DNA from: Nocardia macrotermitis
GTDB lineage: Bacteria; Actinomycetota; Actinomycetes; Mycobacteriales; Mycobacteriaceae
Reading direction: 5' to 3'
DNA: 64,000 nt
NCBI RefSeq assembly: GCF_009604405.1
Contig: NZ_WEGK01000007.1
Location: 1 to 64,000 of the forward strand
Position numbers and translations under genes: made by a program. This document shows, piece by piece, positions 32,184 through 40,573 of the stretch (position 1 is its first letter; each line of letters starts with the position of its first letter). The notes under the pieces were generated by a model, which had not been told where the DNA came from, searched no databases, and was given only the letters and a program-made list of their open reading frames with translations.

Positions 32184-32644
32184 TCGATCGGTTGCCGGAC
32201 AAGGATCAGGTGGTGCAGGCGTGTGCGGGGGTGGTGGTCGTGACGCATCCGGTGTTGCTCGACGCGTATGAGTTGGCGAGTTTGCACGAGGCGCGGTTCG
32301 GGGCGGGCGGGTCGGGTGAGATCGATTGTGCGCGAAGGTTGTTGGTGCGGGATATCGATCGGTGGGTGTCGGCGTGTGCGCCGCAGCCGGTGGGGGCGGC
32401 GTATCTGCATTCGGAGACGGTGGGGATGGTGGTGGACCGGCTGGCCGAGTACTGCGTGCAGGCGCATATTGCGTTGCAGCGCGGGGAGAGCGAGTTGACT
32501 CTGCACTATCTGTGGCAGCGGGCGGCCGAAATGTCCTTGGCCTATGCGGATCTCGCGTTCGAGGTGAACTGTGGGCGTCGGCGACTGCCGGATCTCACCG
32601 ATCCGACTGCGGTGCAGGGTGATTCGAGCGAGGGAGATCGGTGA
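32180..32644 (+). CDS. DUF4254 protein
   Basis: A 154-residue DUF4254 protein with the family pattern LDAYELASLHEARFGAG then VRDIDRWVSACAPQPVGAAY and LHSETVGMVVDRLAEYCVQA. The function of the family is unknown; it is common in Nocardia next to ESX or regulator genes. The downstream gene begins inside its stop codon (GTGA), so the two are coupled. Confidence 0.8.
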   Translation: MIDRLPDKDQVVQACAGVVVVTHPVLLDAYELASLHEARFGAGGSGEIDCARRLLVRDIDRWVSACAPQPVGAAYLHSETVGMVVDRLAEYCVQAHIALQRGESELTLHYLWQRAAEMSLAYADLAFEVNCGRRRLPDLTDPTAVQGDSSEGDR

Positions 32645-33228
32645 GCGAACCGGCCGAGGCGTTGCGGGACGATCTGCGGCGGGTCGCCTGGTGTGATTAC
32701 GCGACGATCGATGCGGCGGCGGGACTGCTCGGCGCACGCGAAATCATCGTTCTGGCAGGGCGACTCGGCGATCTGGCGACGCACTTGGCTGCTCGGTCCG
32801 GCGACCCGTCAGGACCGCCGGGAGCCTTGCCAGGTACCGAACGCATCGATCTGACCGCAAACTGGGATTCGGTGACCGTCGCAGGGTGGTTCGTGCGAAA
32901 TACGTTGCGGCGCTGGGTGTGGATCGACATCCTCTTCACCGCAGAACTGGTGACATACGAGCTGACCAAGGCATTCGTCACCGCCGTCCAGGACCATGAG
33001 CCGAACGCTCCGACTCGGATGACGGTGCGGCTACGGGCCATATCGGCGAACCGGCTCGTCATCGAAGTCCACGACTCCCCCGCCAACACCGCCGCACTCG
33101 CGCAGGCCGACGGGTTGATCAGCGAATGCGCACACGAAGCGAGCGTCCGATCCGGACAGTGTCGAGCAGGTGGCCGCACGGTCGTCTGGTGCGAACTCGC
33201 ACGTCCCGAATACAACCAATGGATCTGA
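32641..33228 (+). CDS. degenerate HATPase/anti-sigma-like protein
   Basis: A 195-residue protein whose middle and end resemble the GHKL ATPase fold of serine-kinase anti-sigma factors (ILFTAELVTYELTKAFVTAV, later TVRLRAISANRLVIEVHDS). The N-box residues needed for ATP (ELVxNAxxH) are replaced by ELVTYELTK, and no G-box is seen, so it is probably not a kinase. It may bind a partner protein. The GTG start overlaps the DUF4254 stop. Confidence 0.5.
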   Translation: MSEPAEALRDDLRRVAWCDYATIDAAAGLLGAREIIVLAGRLGDLATHLAARSGDPSGPPGALPGTERIDLTANWDSVTVAGWFVRNTLRRWVWIDILFTAELVTYELTKAFVTAVQDHEPNAPTRMTVRLRAISANRLVIEVHDSPANTAALAQADGLISECAHEASVRSGQCRAGGRTVVWCELARPEYNQWI

Positions 33229-33477
33229 ATCCGCGACGACACCTACTCGGACCGCCACTCGCGCTTCGGGATTCGGCAACAGCGCATCGGTAGACAGCCA
33301 GAAGACGAACTCGACTGCGGATGTGCCGCTCCGGTGGTGATCAGTTGGCATCATCCGCAGTGGATAGCATCAGTTGCCCGGCCACTACCCAGGCGATAGG
33401 GTCGGCATGAGCCGACCAGGGGGGCTGAGTCCAATCCGACCTCTCCAGTACGGTGCCGACGACCAGGAGAGGACGAC

Positions 33478-34059
33478 ATGACCAGCAGCAGGCGCGCACT
33501 GTGTTGCACCGCAGCGGTTATCGGCGTGGCGACGCTGGTTGCCGGATGCCAGGGCGGGGGGTCCACATCGGCAGGCGGGTCAACCCAGGCGGCAGCGACA
33601 TCGGCTATCGCGCCGGATGCGCCTACAGGGTTCGACGGATGCAAGCTGCCGCAGTCAGTGATCGATAGCGAGCACTTGGGTTCCGACCCTGACCGTTCGG
33701 ACTCGGCGGGTGACGGCGGAATCAAATGGCGCGGATGCATCTGGGTTGCCGACAACGGCGACGGATACGGCGCAAATATCCGCACTACCAACATCACAAT
33801 CCCGGCGATCCAAGCCAACAAGGCATTCACAATCGCCGAGACGCTCAGTATCGACGGACGCCAAGCGGTCACTTATCACCAGACCGGCCAGACTGATCTG
33901 CACAAAACGTGCCTGCTCGAGGTCGAGGTGAAGGGGGGCGGGCTCGAAATCTCGATCAGCAATGCTGAAACAAACACAGCAACCGGCACGCAAGCCTCGT
34001 GCGATATAGCCAAACGTCTAGCCGGAAAATTGGTGCCCACTTTCGGGCCAGCAGCGTGA
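33478..34059 (+). CDS. DUF3558-family lipoprotein
   Basis: A 193-residue lipoprotein. The signal peptide ends in the lipobox VAGC (AAVIGVATLVAGCQGG), followed by a Ser/Gly/Ala linker and a DUF3558 domain (GFDGCKLPQSVID ... KWRGCIWVADNGDGYG ... KTCLLEVEVKGGGLEISISN). DUF3558 proteins are found with ESX loci in Nocardia and mycobacteria. The ATG follows AGGAGAGG. It opens the plus-strand ESX cargo operon. Confidence 0.8.
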   Translation: MTSSRRALCCTAAVIGVATLVAGCQGGGSTSAGGSTQAAATSAIAPDAPTGFDGCKLPQSVIDSEHLGSDPDRSDSAGDGGIKWRGCIWVADNGDGYGANIRTTNITIPAIQANKAFTIAETLSIDGRQAVTYHQTGQTDLHKTCLLEVEVKGGGLEISISNAETNTATGTQASCDIAKRLAGKLVPTFGPAA

Positions 34060-34116
34060 CCGAACTTCATGCCATCAACCAAAATTGGCATACTCCACCA
34101 GGGAGGGAAAAACATT

Positions 34117-34629
34117 ATGGCCTACGACAGCAAGCCCGTGGCAACAAATGGCCCATTGGGAAGCTTGATAACTGCGGCGCAGAATGGCCAGCTCAGCGTC
34201 AGTTACAGCACGGATGTCACTGTCAATGCAGACGAGTTCGCCCTGATCGAGAGGGACTGCGTGGCCATGAAGGCTGAGCTCAGAAAATTGCAGGTCCAAG
34301 CCCAATCAATCTCGGATCAGTCGAATTGGGGCCTTGGAGAGAATGAGGACCGGCTGATATCCGCAAAGACTCTGGTGCCAAGACTCCGCAGTAAAGCTGC
34401 GAAAGTAAATTCTAGCGATTCGGACAATAATCTATTCGATATTTTCCAAAAGCATTATCGAATAGTTGATGATTACCAGAATTTACATAAAGAAATTGCT
34501 CAACAGTATTGCGCTCAGGATGAGCAATTCGCGGCCGAATATCGCAAACTTCTAGCAAACGCGCCTGCAAGCCCTATCGGCAAGACTACAACACAACCTG
34601 GCGTCACCCCAGGGATCGGATTGTCGTAG
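34117..34629 (+). CDS. AT-rich hypothetical helical protein of the ESX operon
   Basis: A 170-residue protein with a long helical region (IERDCVAMKAELRKLQVQAQ to FQKHYRIVDDYQNLHKEIAQ) that could form a coiled coil. There is no signal peptide. I recognise no family, but size and helices suit an ESX-associated partner protein. The ATG at 34117 has a strong GGGAGGG ribosome-binding site. Base use is strikingly AT-rich from about 34390 to 34600 compared with all neighbours. Its stop shares a base with the next gene's GTG. Confidence 0.6.
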   Translation: MAYDSKPVATNGPLGSLITAAQNGQLSVSYSTDVTVNADEFALIERDCVAMKAELRKLQVQAQSISDQSNWGLGENEDRLISAKTLVPRLRSKAAKVNSSDSDNNLFDIFQKHYRIVDDYQNLHKEIAQQYCAQDEQFAAEYRKLLANAPASPIGKTTTQPGVTPGIGLS

Positions 34630-35795
34630 TGGTCGCCTACGAGCCCTCGAAGATCCCGGACGGCGGCGAGAATCCGGACAGTTGGACGCACTGGGATATC
34701 TACCGTGCTTTCAACCCACTGAACACCGTCAACGCCCAGCAAGCGGCGACGACCTACGCCAAGATCGCGAAGGACTGGTCCAGTGCGATGTCGTATTTCG
34801 TTGGCCGCATCAACCAGTCCAGCACCGCGGCGTGGTCAGGAGCGGCTGCCGAGGCGTCTCGTACCGCGATGACCAACTACGGCAAATCCGCCGAGGATAC
34901 GACCGACGCCATCAACGCCCTGGCCGACAACGTGACCACCGCCATCGCAGGTATCACCGGAACGAAAAGCGGTGTCCCCGAACCGATCAACAGTGTCAGC
35001 GCCTGGAACCCCAAGGGCTGGGACGTCGGTTTCTGGGAGGGTTCGAAGTCGCGGACGAAGATCGATCAAGAGCGCGACACCGCGCGCGAGAACATGCGCA
35101 AATACTACAAAGACAACTTCACCAGCGCGGATTCCAAGATAGCCACCATCCCCGATCCGAACCCGATCAGCAGCCCGCTGAACACCTACACTCCGTCGAG
35201 CAGCTCCACCTACAAACCAGGCGTCGCCAGCAGCGGTAGCGGCGGCAGCGACACCCACAACAGCGGCAGCAGCTCCGGAAACGCCGGTTACAGTGGCAGC
35301 GGCGGCCAGTCCGGCACGTCATCGAACACCTCGGCCTCCACCTCGCCGGCGAGCTACCAGAATTCCTCCACCTCCGGTGCCTCGAATACCACTCCCAGCA
35401 GCCTGTACGGTGGCCAGTCCTCGACCACTTCGACCACGCCGAGCAGTTTCACCAGCGGCGTCGGCGGCGGATCGGGAACCGACAGCACAGGTACCGGCAC
35501 GAACGCGAATCCCGGTGGCGGCCTGGGCAAGAGCGTGCCCGGCACCACCCCGGGAACCACCGCCACCGCCGCCAGCCGGGCGGGAAATTCCACCACGGGA
35601 TTCGGCGGAATGGGAGGCATGGGCGGCACCGGGAAAAGCGGCGATTCAGAATCGACCCACGCCATTCCGGAATGGCTCCGCACCATGGAGAACACCGAGG
35701 AACTCCTGGGCCCCATACCGAAAACAGCACCCGGCGGCGTCATCGGCGGCCAATTCGACGGAAACTCCGACGAAAATTCCGATGCCGAATCGTAA
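34629..35795 (+). CDS. PPE/WXG-like ESX substrate with Ser/Gly-rich tail
   Basis: A 388-residue protein. Residues 1-150 are helical and of the WXG100/PPE type (NAQQAATTYAKIAKDWSSAM, and TAAWSGAAAEASRTAMTNYG with WSG as the WXG motif). A tail of about 200 residues is rich in Ser, Gly, Thr and Asn, and the C-terminus is short and ordered (ESTHAIPEWLRTMENTEELL). The design matches EspB/PPE-like secreted proteins. The GTG at 34629 overlaps the previous stop by one base, so the two are translated together. EspG follows, which binds such proteins as chaperone. Confidence 0.75.
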   Translation: MVAYEPSKIPDGGENPDSWTHWDIYRAFNPLNTVNAQQAATTYAKIAKDWSSAMSYFVGRINQSSTAAWSGAAAEASRTAMTNYGKSAEDTTDAINALADNVTTAIAGITGTKSGVPEPINSVSAWNPKGWDVGFWEGSKSRTKIDQERDTARENMRKYYKDNFTSADSKIATIPDPNPISSPLNTYTPSSSSTYKPGVASSGSGGSDTHNSGSSSGNAGYSGSGGQSGTSSNTSASTSPASYQNSSTSGASNTTPSSLYGGQSSTTSTTPSSFTSGVGGGSGTDSTGTGTNANPGGGLGKSVPGTTPGTTATAASRAGNSTTGFGGMGGMGGTGKSGDSESTHAIPEWLRTMENTEELLGPIPKTAPGGVIGGQFDGNSDENSDAES

Positions 35796-35819
35796 ACACA
35801 ACATCGAGGTGAGCGAATA

Positions 35820-36590
35820 ATGGCCGAATGGGTATGGGAGCCAGACGATTTCGCCGCCCTGTGGCTCGGCGAAGCACGCGACCGGCTACCCCGCCCACTC
35901 AGCTACACCAGCCGCTTCCCCACCATGGACGCCGCCACCGCACACCGCCGGACGGTACGCGCCCGCTACGACGCCGACCAGACCGAACTGATCGAGCTCG
36001 CCTTCCACACCCTCGTCAACTCCGACGTCAGGATCGAAATCACCGGCGAGTCAACCACTTTCGGCAAAGGCTCGCCGAAGGAATACCGAATCGTCGGCGC
36101 CCGCACCCCACACCACGCCGTAATGCTCACCCAGACAGCCGATCCCGGCCCGCAGGAGTCGGTCGGCGGCCAGATCCGCGGCCGCCTGTTCCGCACCGAA
36201 CAACTCCCCGCCCGCCTGGCCAACATCGTCCCCTCCTTCCCCGCAGGCCAAACAAAACCGGACACCTTCCACATCAAAGACCTGAAAACCCGCCAGCCCG
36301 AAACATATTCACGCAACACCCCACGCGACCGCTTCGACCGCCTCACCAAACAACGCCTCGACGGCGGCGGCGTAGCAGGCCTCCTCACCGGCTCCCCTTT
36401 CCACCACCCCAACCCCTGGTACACCACCCAATGGCTCGACATAGCCCGCGACGGCCGCTACCTACAACTCCGCACCCGCGAACACCTCACCATCCGCCCA
36501 GCCACCCCCACCGACCTATCCACCTGCTTCGCCACCTGGATAGAACGCGCCCTCCAACGCCTCCGCGAAGACGAACCCGACCACTGGTAG
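35820..36590 (+). CDS. EspG-family ESX secretion chaperone
   Basis: A 256-residue EspG protein, starting WVWEPDDFAALWLGEARDRL. It shows the EspG core with VRARYDADQTELIELAFHTL, then SVGGQIRGRLF, and later FDRLTKQRLDGGGVAGLLTG. EspG proteins hold PE/PPE-type substrates soluble and deliver them to their own ESX system. Here it sits directly after a PPE-like gene and before two WXG100 genes, matching that job. No ESX core genes are in the window. Confidence 0.85.
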   Translation: MAEWVWEPDDFAALWLGEARDRLPRPLSYTSRFPTMDAATAHRRTVRARYDADQTELIELAFHTLVNSDVRIEITGESTTFGKGSPKEYRIVGARTPHHAVMLTQTADPGPQESVGGQIRGRLFRTEQLPARLANIVPSFPAGQTKPDTFHIKDLKTRQPETYSRNTPRDRFDRLTKQRLDGGGVAGLLTGSPFHHPNPWYTTQWLDIARDGRYLQLRTREHLTIRPATPTDLSTCFATWIERALQRLREDEPDHW

Positions 36591-36661
36591 CGAACTCGAC
36601 GGTCGAACGATGACCGATACCATCGGCGGCAACGAGTAGACGAGCGAGTAGAGGGGACTGC

Positions 36662-36988
36662 ATGTCAGCAGCCGCAGCAGAATTCGCAATAGTGCCCGAG
36701 ACCGTGCGCTCGACCGGAACCTACGTCCAGCAGACTGCCGAAGCTCTGGTCTCGGGAATCCACAGCGCCGACGCCGAGGTCCAGGGCCTCATGTCCACGT
36801 GGCACGGTGCCGCAGCCGACGCATACCTCGCGGCGTGGGAGGACACCCGCAAAGCCGCACTCGAGGTCTTGGATGCCCTGCACACAATGGCGGATCTGCT
36901 CGGGGTGACTGCGGCGAGCATCACCGATCTGGACACCGCCCGCGCCGACGCGACCACGGCTCGTGTCTCCTCCCTCGACCTGCCGTAA
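36662..36988 (+). CDS. WXG100-family protein
   Basis: A 108-residue WXG100 protein with STWHGAAADAYLAAWED at the helix turn (WHG as WXG). The helix-turn-helix hairpin (SAAAAEFAIVPETVRSTGTY ... MADLLGVTAASITDLDTA) is typical of an exported ESX dimer partner. The ATG follows GAGGGGACTGC. It is paired with the next WXG100 gene. Confidence 0.85.
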   Translation: MSAAAAEFAIVPETVRSTGTYVQQTAEALVSGIHSADAEVQGLMSTWHGAAADAYLAAWEDTRKAALEVLDALHTMADLLGVTAASITDLDTARADATTARVSSLDLP

Positions 36989-36999
36989 GGAGCCCGACC

Positions 37000-37302
37000 A
37001 TGAGTGACCCGGACCGCGGATACCGTGTCGACCTCGAACACCTCGATGAGGTGACCACCCGTATCTCAGGGCTGCAAGGATTCATCACCGAATCCCTCAC
37101 CGGCCTGGACTCCAGAATCGCTGCCGCGCACCAGGAATGGACCGGCGCGGCTGCGGACAAACACGCCGAGGCGCACCGCGAATGGATGAAAGCCGCCGGT
37201 GAGGCCCGCGACGGCATTCAGGCCATGCACACCGCCGCCCAGACCGCACACACCGCCTACGGCGACGTCATCACCGCCAACCGCAAAGTGCTGGGAATCT
37301 GA
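37000..37302 (+). CDS. WXG100-family protein
   Basis: A 100-residue WXG100 protein with HQEWTGAAADKHAEAHREWM (WTG motif) between two helices. With the gene just upstream (gap 11 bases) it would form the heterodimer exported by ESX. The AAGGAG ribosome-binding site is within the previous gene's end. The toxin gene follows after 3 bases. Confidence 0.88.
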   Translation: MSDPDRGYRVDLEHLDEVTTRISGLQGFITESLTGLDSRIAAAHQEWTGAAADKHAEAHREWMKAAGEARDGIQAMHTAAQTAHTAYGDVITANRKVLGI

Positions 37303-37305
37303 TCC

Positions 37306-38778
37306 GTGACCACGATCGACGTCCAGCCATCCATCTACTACACCGCCGCCACAGCCCTGCACGGCCTGGCCGTGGACTTGTACAACGCATTCGACGGTCG
37401 CGGCGACGCACTCGATCAGTGCGGTTCGATGGCCGGGTCCTACGACGAAGCCAAATCCTGGGCGGCCGGATACGACGCCAACTCCCACCAGGCACTCCAG
37501 ACGATGTTCTCGCTCGCCGAGCTGATGGACACCTACGCGAAAGCGCTGCGCACGCTCGGCTACAACCACCAGCTCGCGGACTGGAACGCTACTACCGGTA
37601 CCAAGGGCGCGGCCCCCACCCGGCCCGCGGATCCACTCCCGGCCGTGCTGATGTGCCGCAAGTCTCCGCCCTCGGCGGGTGGACCCGGGAACGGCCTGTC
37701 GGACGCGATCCACCTCGCCGAGAAGGTCGGCATCATCATCCCGGACGGCGACCTGGACAAGCTCTCCGCGCTCGCGGGCACTTGGACCACGATGCACGCC
37801 GACCACGCCATCAACGGGCTGGCGGCCAGTATCGGCCGCATCATCGACTCGGTCTCGCTGGTCAAATCTCCCGAAGCCACACATGTCGTCGAAGATCTGC
37901 AAGGGATGAAACTCTCGGCGAACACGATCGTGGACGGGTGCGACGAACTCGCGAAATCCTGCCAATCCCACCACGACGACCTGCACAACCTGCGCGAGCG
38001 ACTGAAGAAAAAGCTCGAGGAGCTCGCAAAAAGCCTGGCTGTGGAGGTGGGCGTAACCATTATTCTCGGTGCGGTCGCGAACTGTTTGACCGCGGGATTG
38101 GCCACAGTGGTGACAGCCGCACGTGTCGCCAAAATCGTCGACAGATTCGTGGGCCCTATCCGCGAGATGGTCGAAGCGTGGGTCAAGGCCCGGAAAGCCA
38201 AGAAAGCATTCCAGGCAGAACAGAAACTTGCGGCCGAGCAGAAGAAGATAGCGGAGATACAACAGCGGGTACAGCAGAACGCTCAGGACTGGCTCAGCGG
38301 TGGCGGCAAGTACATGAGCCGCGAAGAAGAACAAGCGCTGTTGCGCGGCCCTGGTCGCGATCTGGTGCGAGCGCTCCGCAAAGGCGACAAACTCACCGCC
38401 GAACAGCAACAAAAGCTCGACCTCATCAACAGTGCCATGAGCAAGGCACCCGTGCACGCCGGTCCCGTCCGCCGAGATATCGACCTGACTGGCGACGAAC
38501 TCGCAAGCCTTCAAAAGAGCTTCCAAGAAGGCAAGCCGTGGAACGGCAATGGATTCATGAACTCATCCACCAACCCGGCCGGGGTGAACAACGGAGGCAT
38601 GGTGAACACTACGAACACCACGTTTCAAATCGTGTCGAAAACCGGCCGTGACGTGTCCGAACTCGGTGGCACACATGACGAGGTGGCATTCCAATCGGCC
38701 ACGAAGTTCTTGGTAAAAGGCATAAAAGCCGATCCATCGAACCCGCGGCGCACCATAATCCAACTGGTCGAACCGTAG
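37306..38778 (+). CDS. ESX-type toxin with C-terminal ADP-ribosyltransferase-like domain
   Basis: A 490-residue protein. The helical N-terminal part (residues 1-110) is nocardial ESX-toxin style (GSYDEAKSWAAGYDANSHQA). A central helical region and a hydrophobic segment (VGVTIILGAVANCLTAGLATV) lead to a charged coiled coil. Residues about 380-490 look like an R-S-E ADP-ribosyltransferase: Arg389/390 in HAGPVRRD, NSSTN (419-423) for the STS motif, and catalytic Glu459 in THDEVAFQSATKFLV. His457 stands where the family usually has Gln or Glu two residues before the catalytic Glu. A toxin role is inferred. It lies right after a WXG100 pair. Confidence 0.7.
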   Translation: MTTIDVQPSIYYTAATALHGLAVDLYNAFDGRGDALDQCGSMAGSYDEAKSWAAGYDANSHQALQTMFSLAELMDTYAKALRTLGYNHQLADWNATTGTKGAAPTRPADPLPAVLMCRKSPPSAGGPGNGLSDAIHLAEKVGIIIPDGDLDKLSALAGTWTTMHADHAINGLAASIGRIIDSVSLVKSPEATHVVEDLQGMKLSANTIVDGCDELAKSCQSHHDDLHNLRERLKKKLEELAKSLAVEVGVTIILGAVANCLTAGLATVVTAARVAKIVDRFVGPIREMVEAWVKARKAKKAFQAEQKLAAEQKKIAEIQQRVQQNAQDWLSGGGKYMSREEEQALLRGPGRDLVRALRKGDKLTAEQQQKLDLINSAMSKAPVHAGPVRRDIDLTGDELASLQKSFQEGKPWNGNGFMNSSTNPAGVNNGGMVNTTNTTFQIVSKTGRDVSELGGTHDEVAFQSATKFLVKGIKADPSNPRRTIIQLVEP

Positions 38779-38791
38779 AAAGGAAAAACAC

Positions 38792-39202
38792 ATGCCGGAA
38801 AGAGTAGGTCGATTCACGTTCTACAGCCGCGAAGAGAGCGAGCAAATGGGCATAAAATACCCTAGCGCCGAGGAGCTCGCCGCCACCGATGCAATATTCG
38901 AGGAGTTCACCCGGCTCGGCGCGACCCTGCCACCCCGCGAAGGCACACCTGGGTTGGGCTGGGGAGAAAAATACTTCATCGATGACCTGGTCGGCACCGA
39001 GTTCGAAGGCTGGACTCACGACCCGGCCACCGACATCTGGTTCGATGCCCAGGGCCGCCCCGCCTACGATGCGAAGGGCCAGCGCATCCAGTATCCCGAA
39101 GACGACGCCCGGACCGACCAGGGATCTGGACCAGGTACTCATACACCCGCACGACCGGCGTCCGACACGGACGGTAGTGGCGGAATTTCCTTTCATATTT
39201 GA
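38792..39202 (+). CDS. candidate immunity protein for the ART toxin
   Basis: A 136-residue protein, acidic, with no signal or membrane segment. It has GRFTFYSREESEQMGIKYPS and TEFEGWTHDPATDIWFDAQG, then a disordered Gly/Asp-rich tail. No family is recognised. It starts 13 bases after the toxin stop with AAAGGAAAAA as ribosome-binding site, the usual place for an immunity gene. Its stop lies inside the next small gene. Confidence 0.5.
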   Translation: MPERVGRFTFYSREESEQMGIKYPSAEELAATDAIFEEFTRLGATLPPREGTPGLGWGEKYFIDDLVGTEFEGWTHDPATDIWFDAQGRPAYDAKGQRIQYPEDDARTDQGSGPGTHTPARPASDTDGSGGISFHI

Positions 39203-39362
39203 TCCGCAGACGTGGGCAGAGGCTGTCGGTCCTCAGATGGTTATGCTCGGCGCGAATGTCAACGGAGTCTACGGCAACATTCAGTTCAAAAACCTGAATG
39301 ATCAGACGGTCCAGGCCGGAGCGCGGACACTGACCGATATGCTTCGAATGATGACCAAATGA
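39177..39362 (+). CDS. small hypothetical protein, 61 aa
   Basis: A short ORF from GTG 39177, overlapping the preceding gene by 26 bases. It reads EFPFIFDPQTWAEAVGPQMV then GNIQFKNLNDQTVQAGART, a compact mixed sequence with plausible composition. No family is recognised. Part of the downstream end of the ESX operon. Confidence 0.45.
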   Translation: MAEFPFIFDPQTWAEAVGPQMVMLGANVNGVYGNIQFKNLNDQTVQAGARTLTDMLRMMTK

Positions 39363-39434
39363 TGGTGCTACGGCCCGCTCGAGCGCATCATGATTCGTGG
39401 AAACGCTAGTCCCCCAACGACAACGGAGAACCTC

Positions 39435-39902
39435 GTGGAGACACCGGAACCAACCGCGGGCGTACCGGCGCACGCTGCCGACGCCGGTGAAGACGCGGAG
39501 GTCGCTGATCCGGTCGAGATGACCGTTGACGAGTACGCCGATCTGCTGGTCGACCTCTGGCGGGGGCTGGCCGATGCGTCGAGCGAGTTCGCCGCCAACG
39601 TCACCAACTCCTGGTGGAATGCGTTGCCGATTGCTCGGCCCGAGGGGATGAACATGGCGGGTATGGCTGCGGTTATGGCTGCGCGGCTGGCCAAGTTGGG
39701 GCCCGATGGGGATCCGCTCGAGATGCTTACGATGGGGATGATCTCCTACGCTCAGCATTCCCGTGATCAAGCCTTGGCCGAGCTGGCGAACGTCGAACGG
39801 CAACGCCAAGCGCTCCACGAGCAAACCGTAGCCGAAACCTCTACTCCCCCAAGCTGTTCAGATCTCGAATCAACTCGGATTGAGCCTGGAACCAAAGCAT
39901 AG
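39435..39902 (+). CDS. hypothetical protein of the ESX operon end
   Basis: The 155-residue acidic protein has a disordered Glu/Ala-rich front (ETPEPTAGVPAHAADAGEDA) and a helical core (MTVDEYADLLVDLWRGLADA, later MAGMAAVMAARLAKLG). It resembles Nocardia hypothetical proteins found with WXG100 genes. The GTG at 39435 has GGAGA upstream. Function unknown. Confidence 0.5.
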   Translation: METPEPTAGVPAHAADAGEDAEVADPVEMTVDEYADLLVDLWRGLADASSEFAANVTNSWWNALPIARPEGMNMAGMAAVMAARLAKLGPDGDPLEMLTMGMISYAQHSRDQALAELANVERQRQALHEQTVAETSTPPSCSDLESTRIEPGTKA

Positions 39903-39979
39903 AGATTCGCGGGTGAGCAATTTCGCTCAGTGAGCATTCAATGATGTTGGGCGCCTGGGTAATCGTGATCCCATGGGGG

Positions 39980-40375
39980 ATGACCTCATCCGGCCAATCC
40001 GACGTCGACCGGGCGATCGGTGTGCTGATCGCTGAAAGCCTGCGAGTGGGCAGTACCTTGCCGAGCCTCGGCATCACTCTCGGCACAATCACGCGACTGG
40101 TACCGGCGCAACCCGCCGCCGGACAGCCACCCGCCTGGACGCTGATCGAGTTCGGTGTCGATGTCACTCACGCCCATACCTTCGCCGACGAGCTTGCGGG
40201 AGCGCTCGACATCGGCCCCTGGTACGTCGAATTCCACACTCACACAGAAACATTCATAGTCTTCCGAAATCGCATCTTCCGATTCGCACGTGACGACGAG
40301 CACGGCCACACCATCGCCGCCGACCACGGCCGCAACCTCGGCATCCCGGACCACCAACTCGACTGGCCACGCTGA
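39980..40375 (+). CDS. conserved actinobacterial hypothetical protein
   Basis: A 131-residue protein of a recurring actinobacterial type: AIGVLIAESLRVGSTLPSLG, QPPAWTLIEFGVDVTHAHTF and GPWYVEFHTHTETFIVFRNR. Proteins of this pattern are often near regulatory or toxin loci; their function is unknown. The ATG at 39980 follows GGGG; an upstream ATG at 39941 is possible but adds hydrophobic residues unlike the family. Confidence 0.55.
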   Translation: MTSSGQSDVDRAIGVLIAESLRVGSTLPSLGITLGTITRLVPAQPAAGQPPAWTLIEFGVDVTHAHTFADELAGALDIGPWYVEFHTHTETFIVFRNRIFRFARDDEHGHTIAADHGRNLGIPDHQLDWPR

Positions 40376-40573
40376 ACGCTTCGAACCGCTCGCAGTTCCA
40401 CACAGGTCCCGCAGCATCGCCCCGTAACAACGGGTGCCTCAGTGACCATCGGCGGCGAACCAGCAGAACGGGCGCAGCTTGCGCGGGAACGTCCGACAAC
40501 GCTGGTTGACTTTGCCCCTGGGGCCGACCCCATGCTCGATACGAGGAAATTCGTGGCGGCGAGGAGGTAAGCG

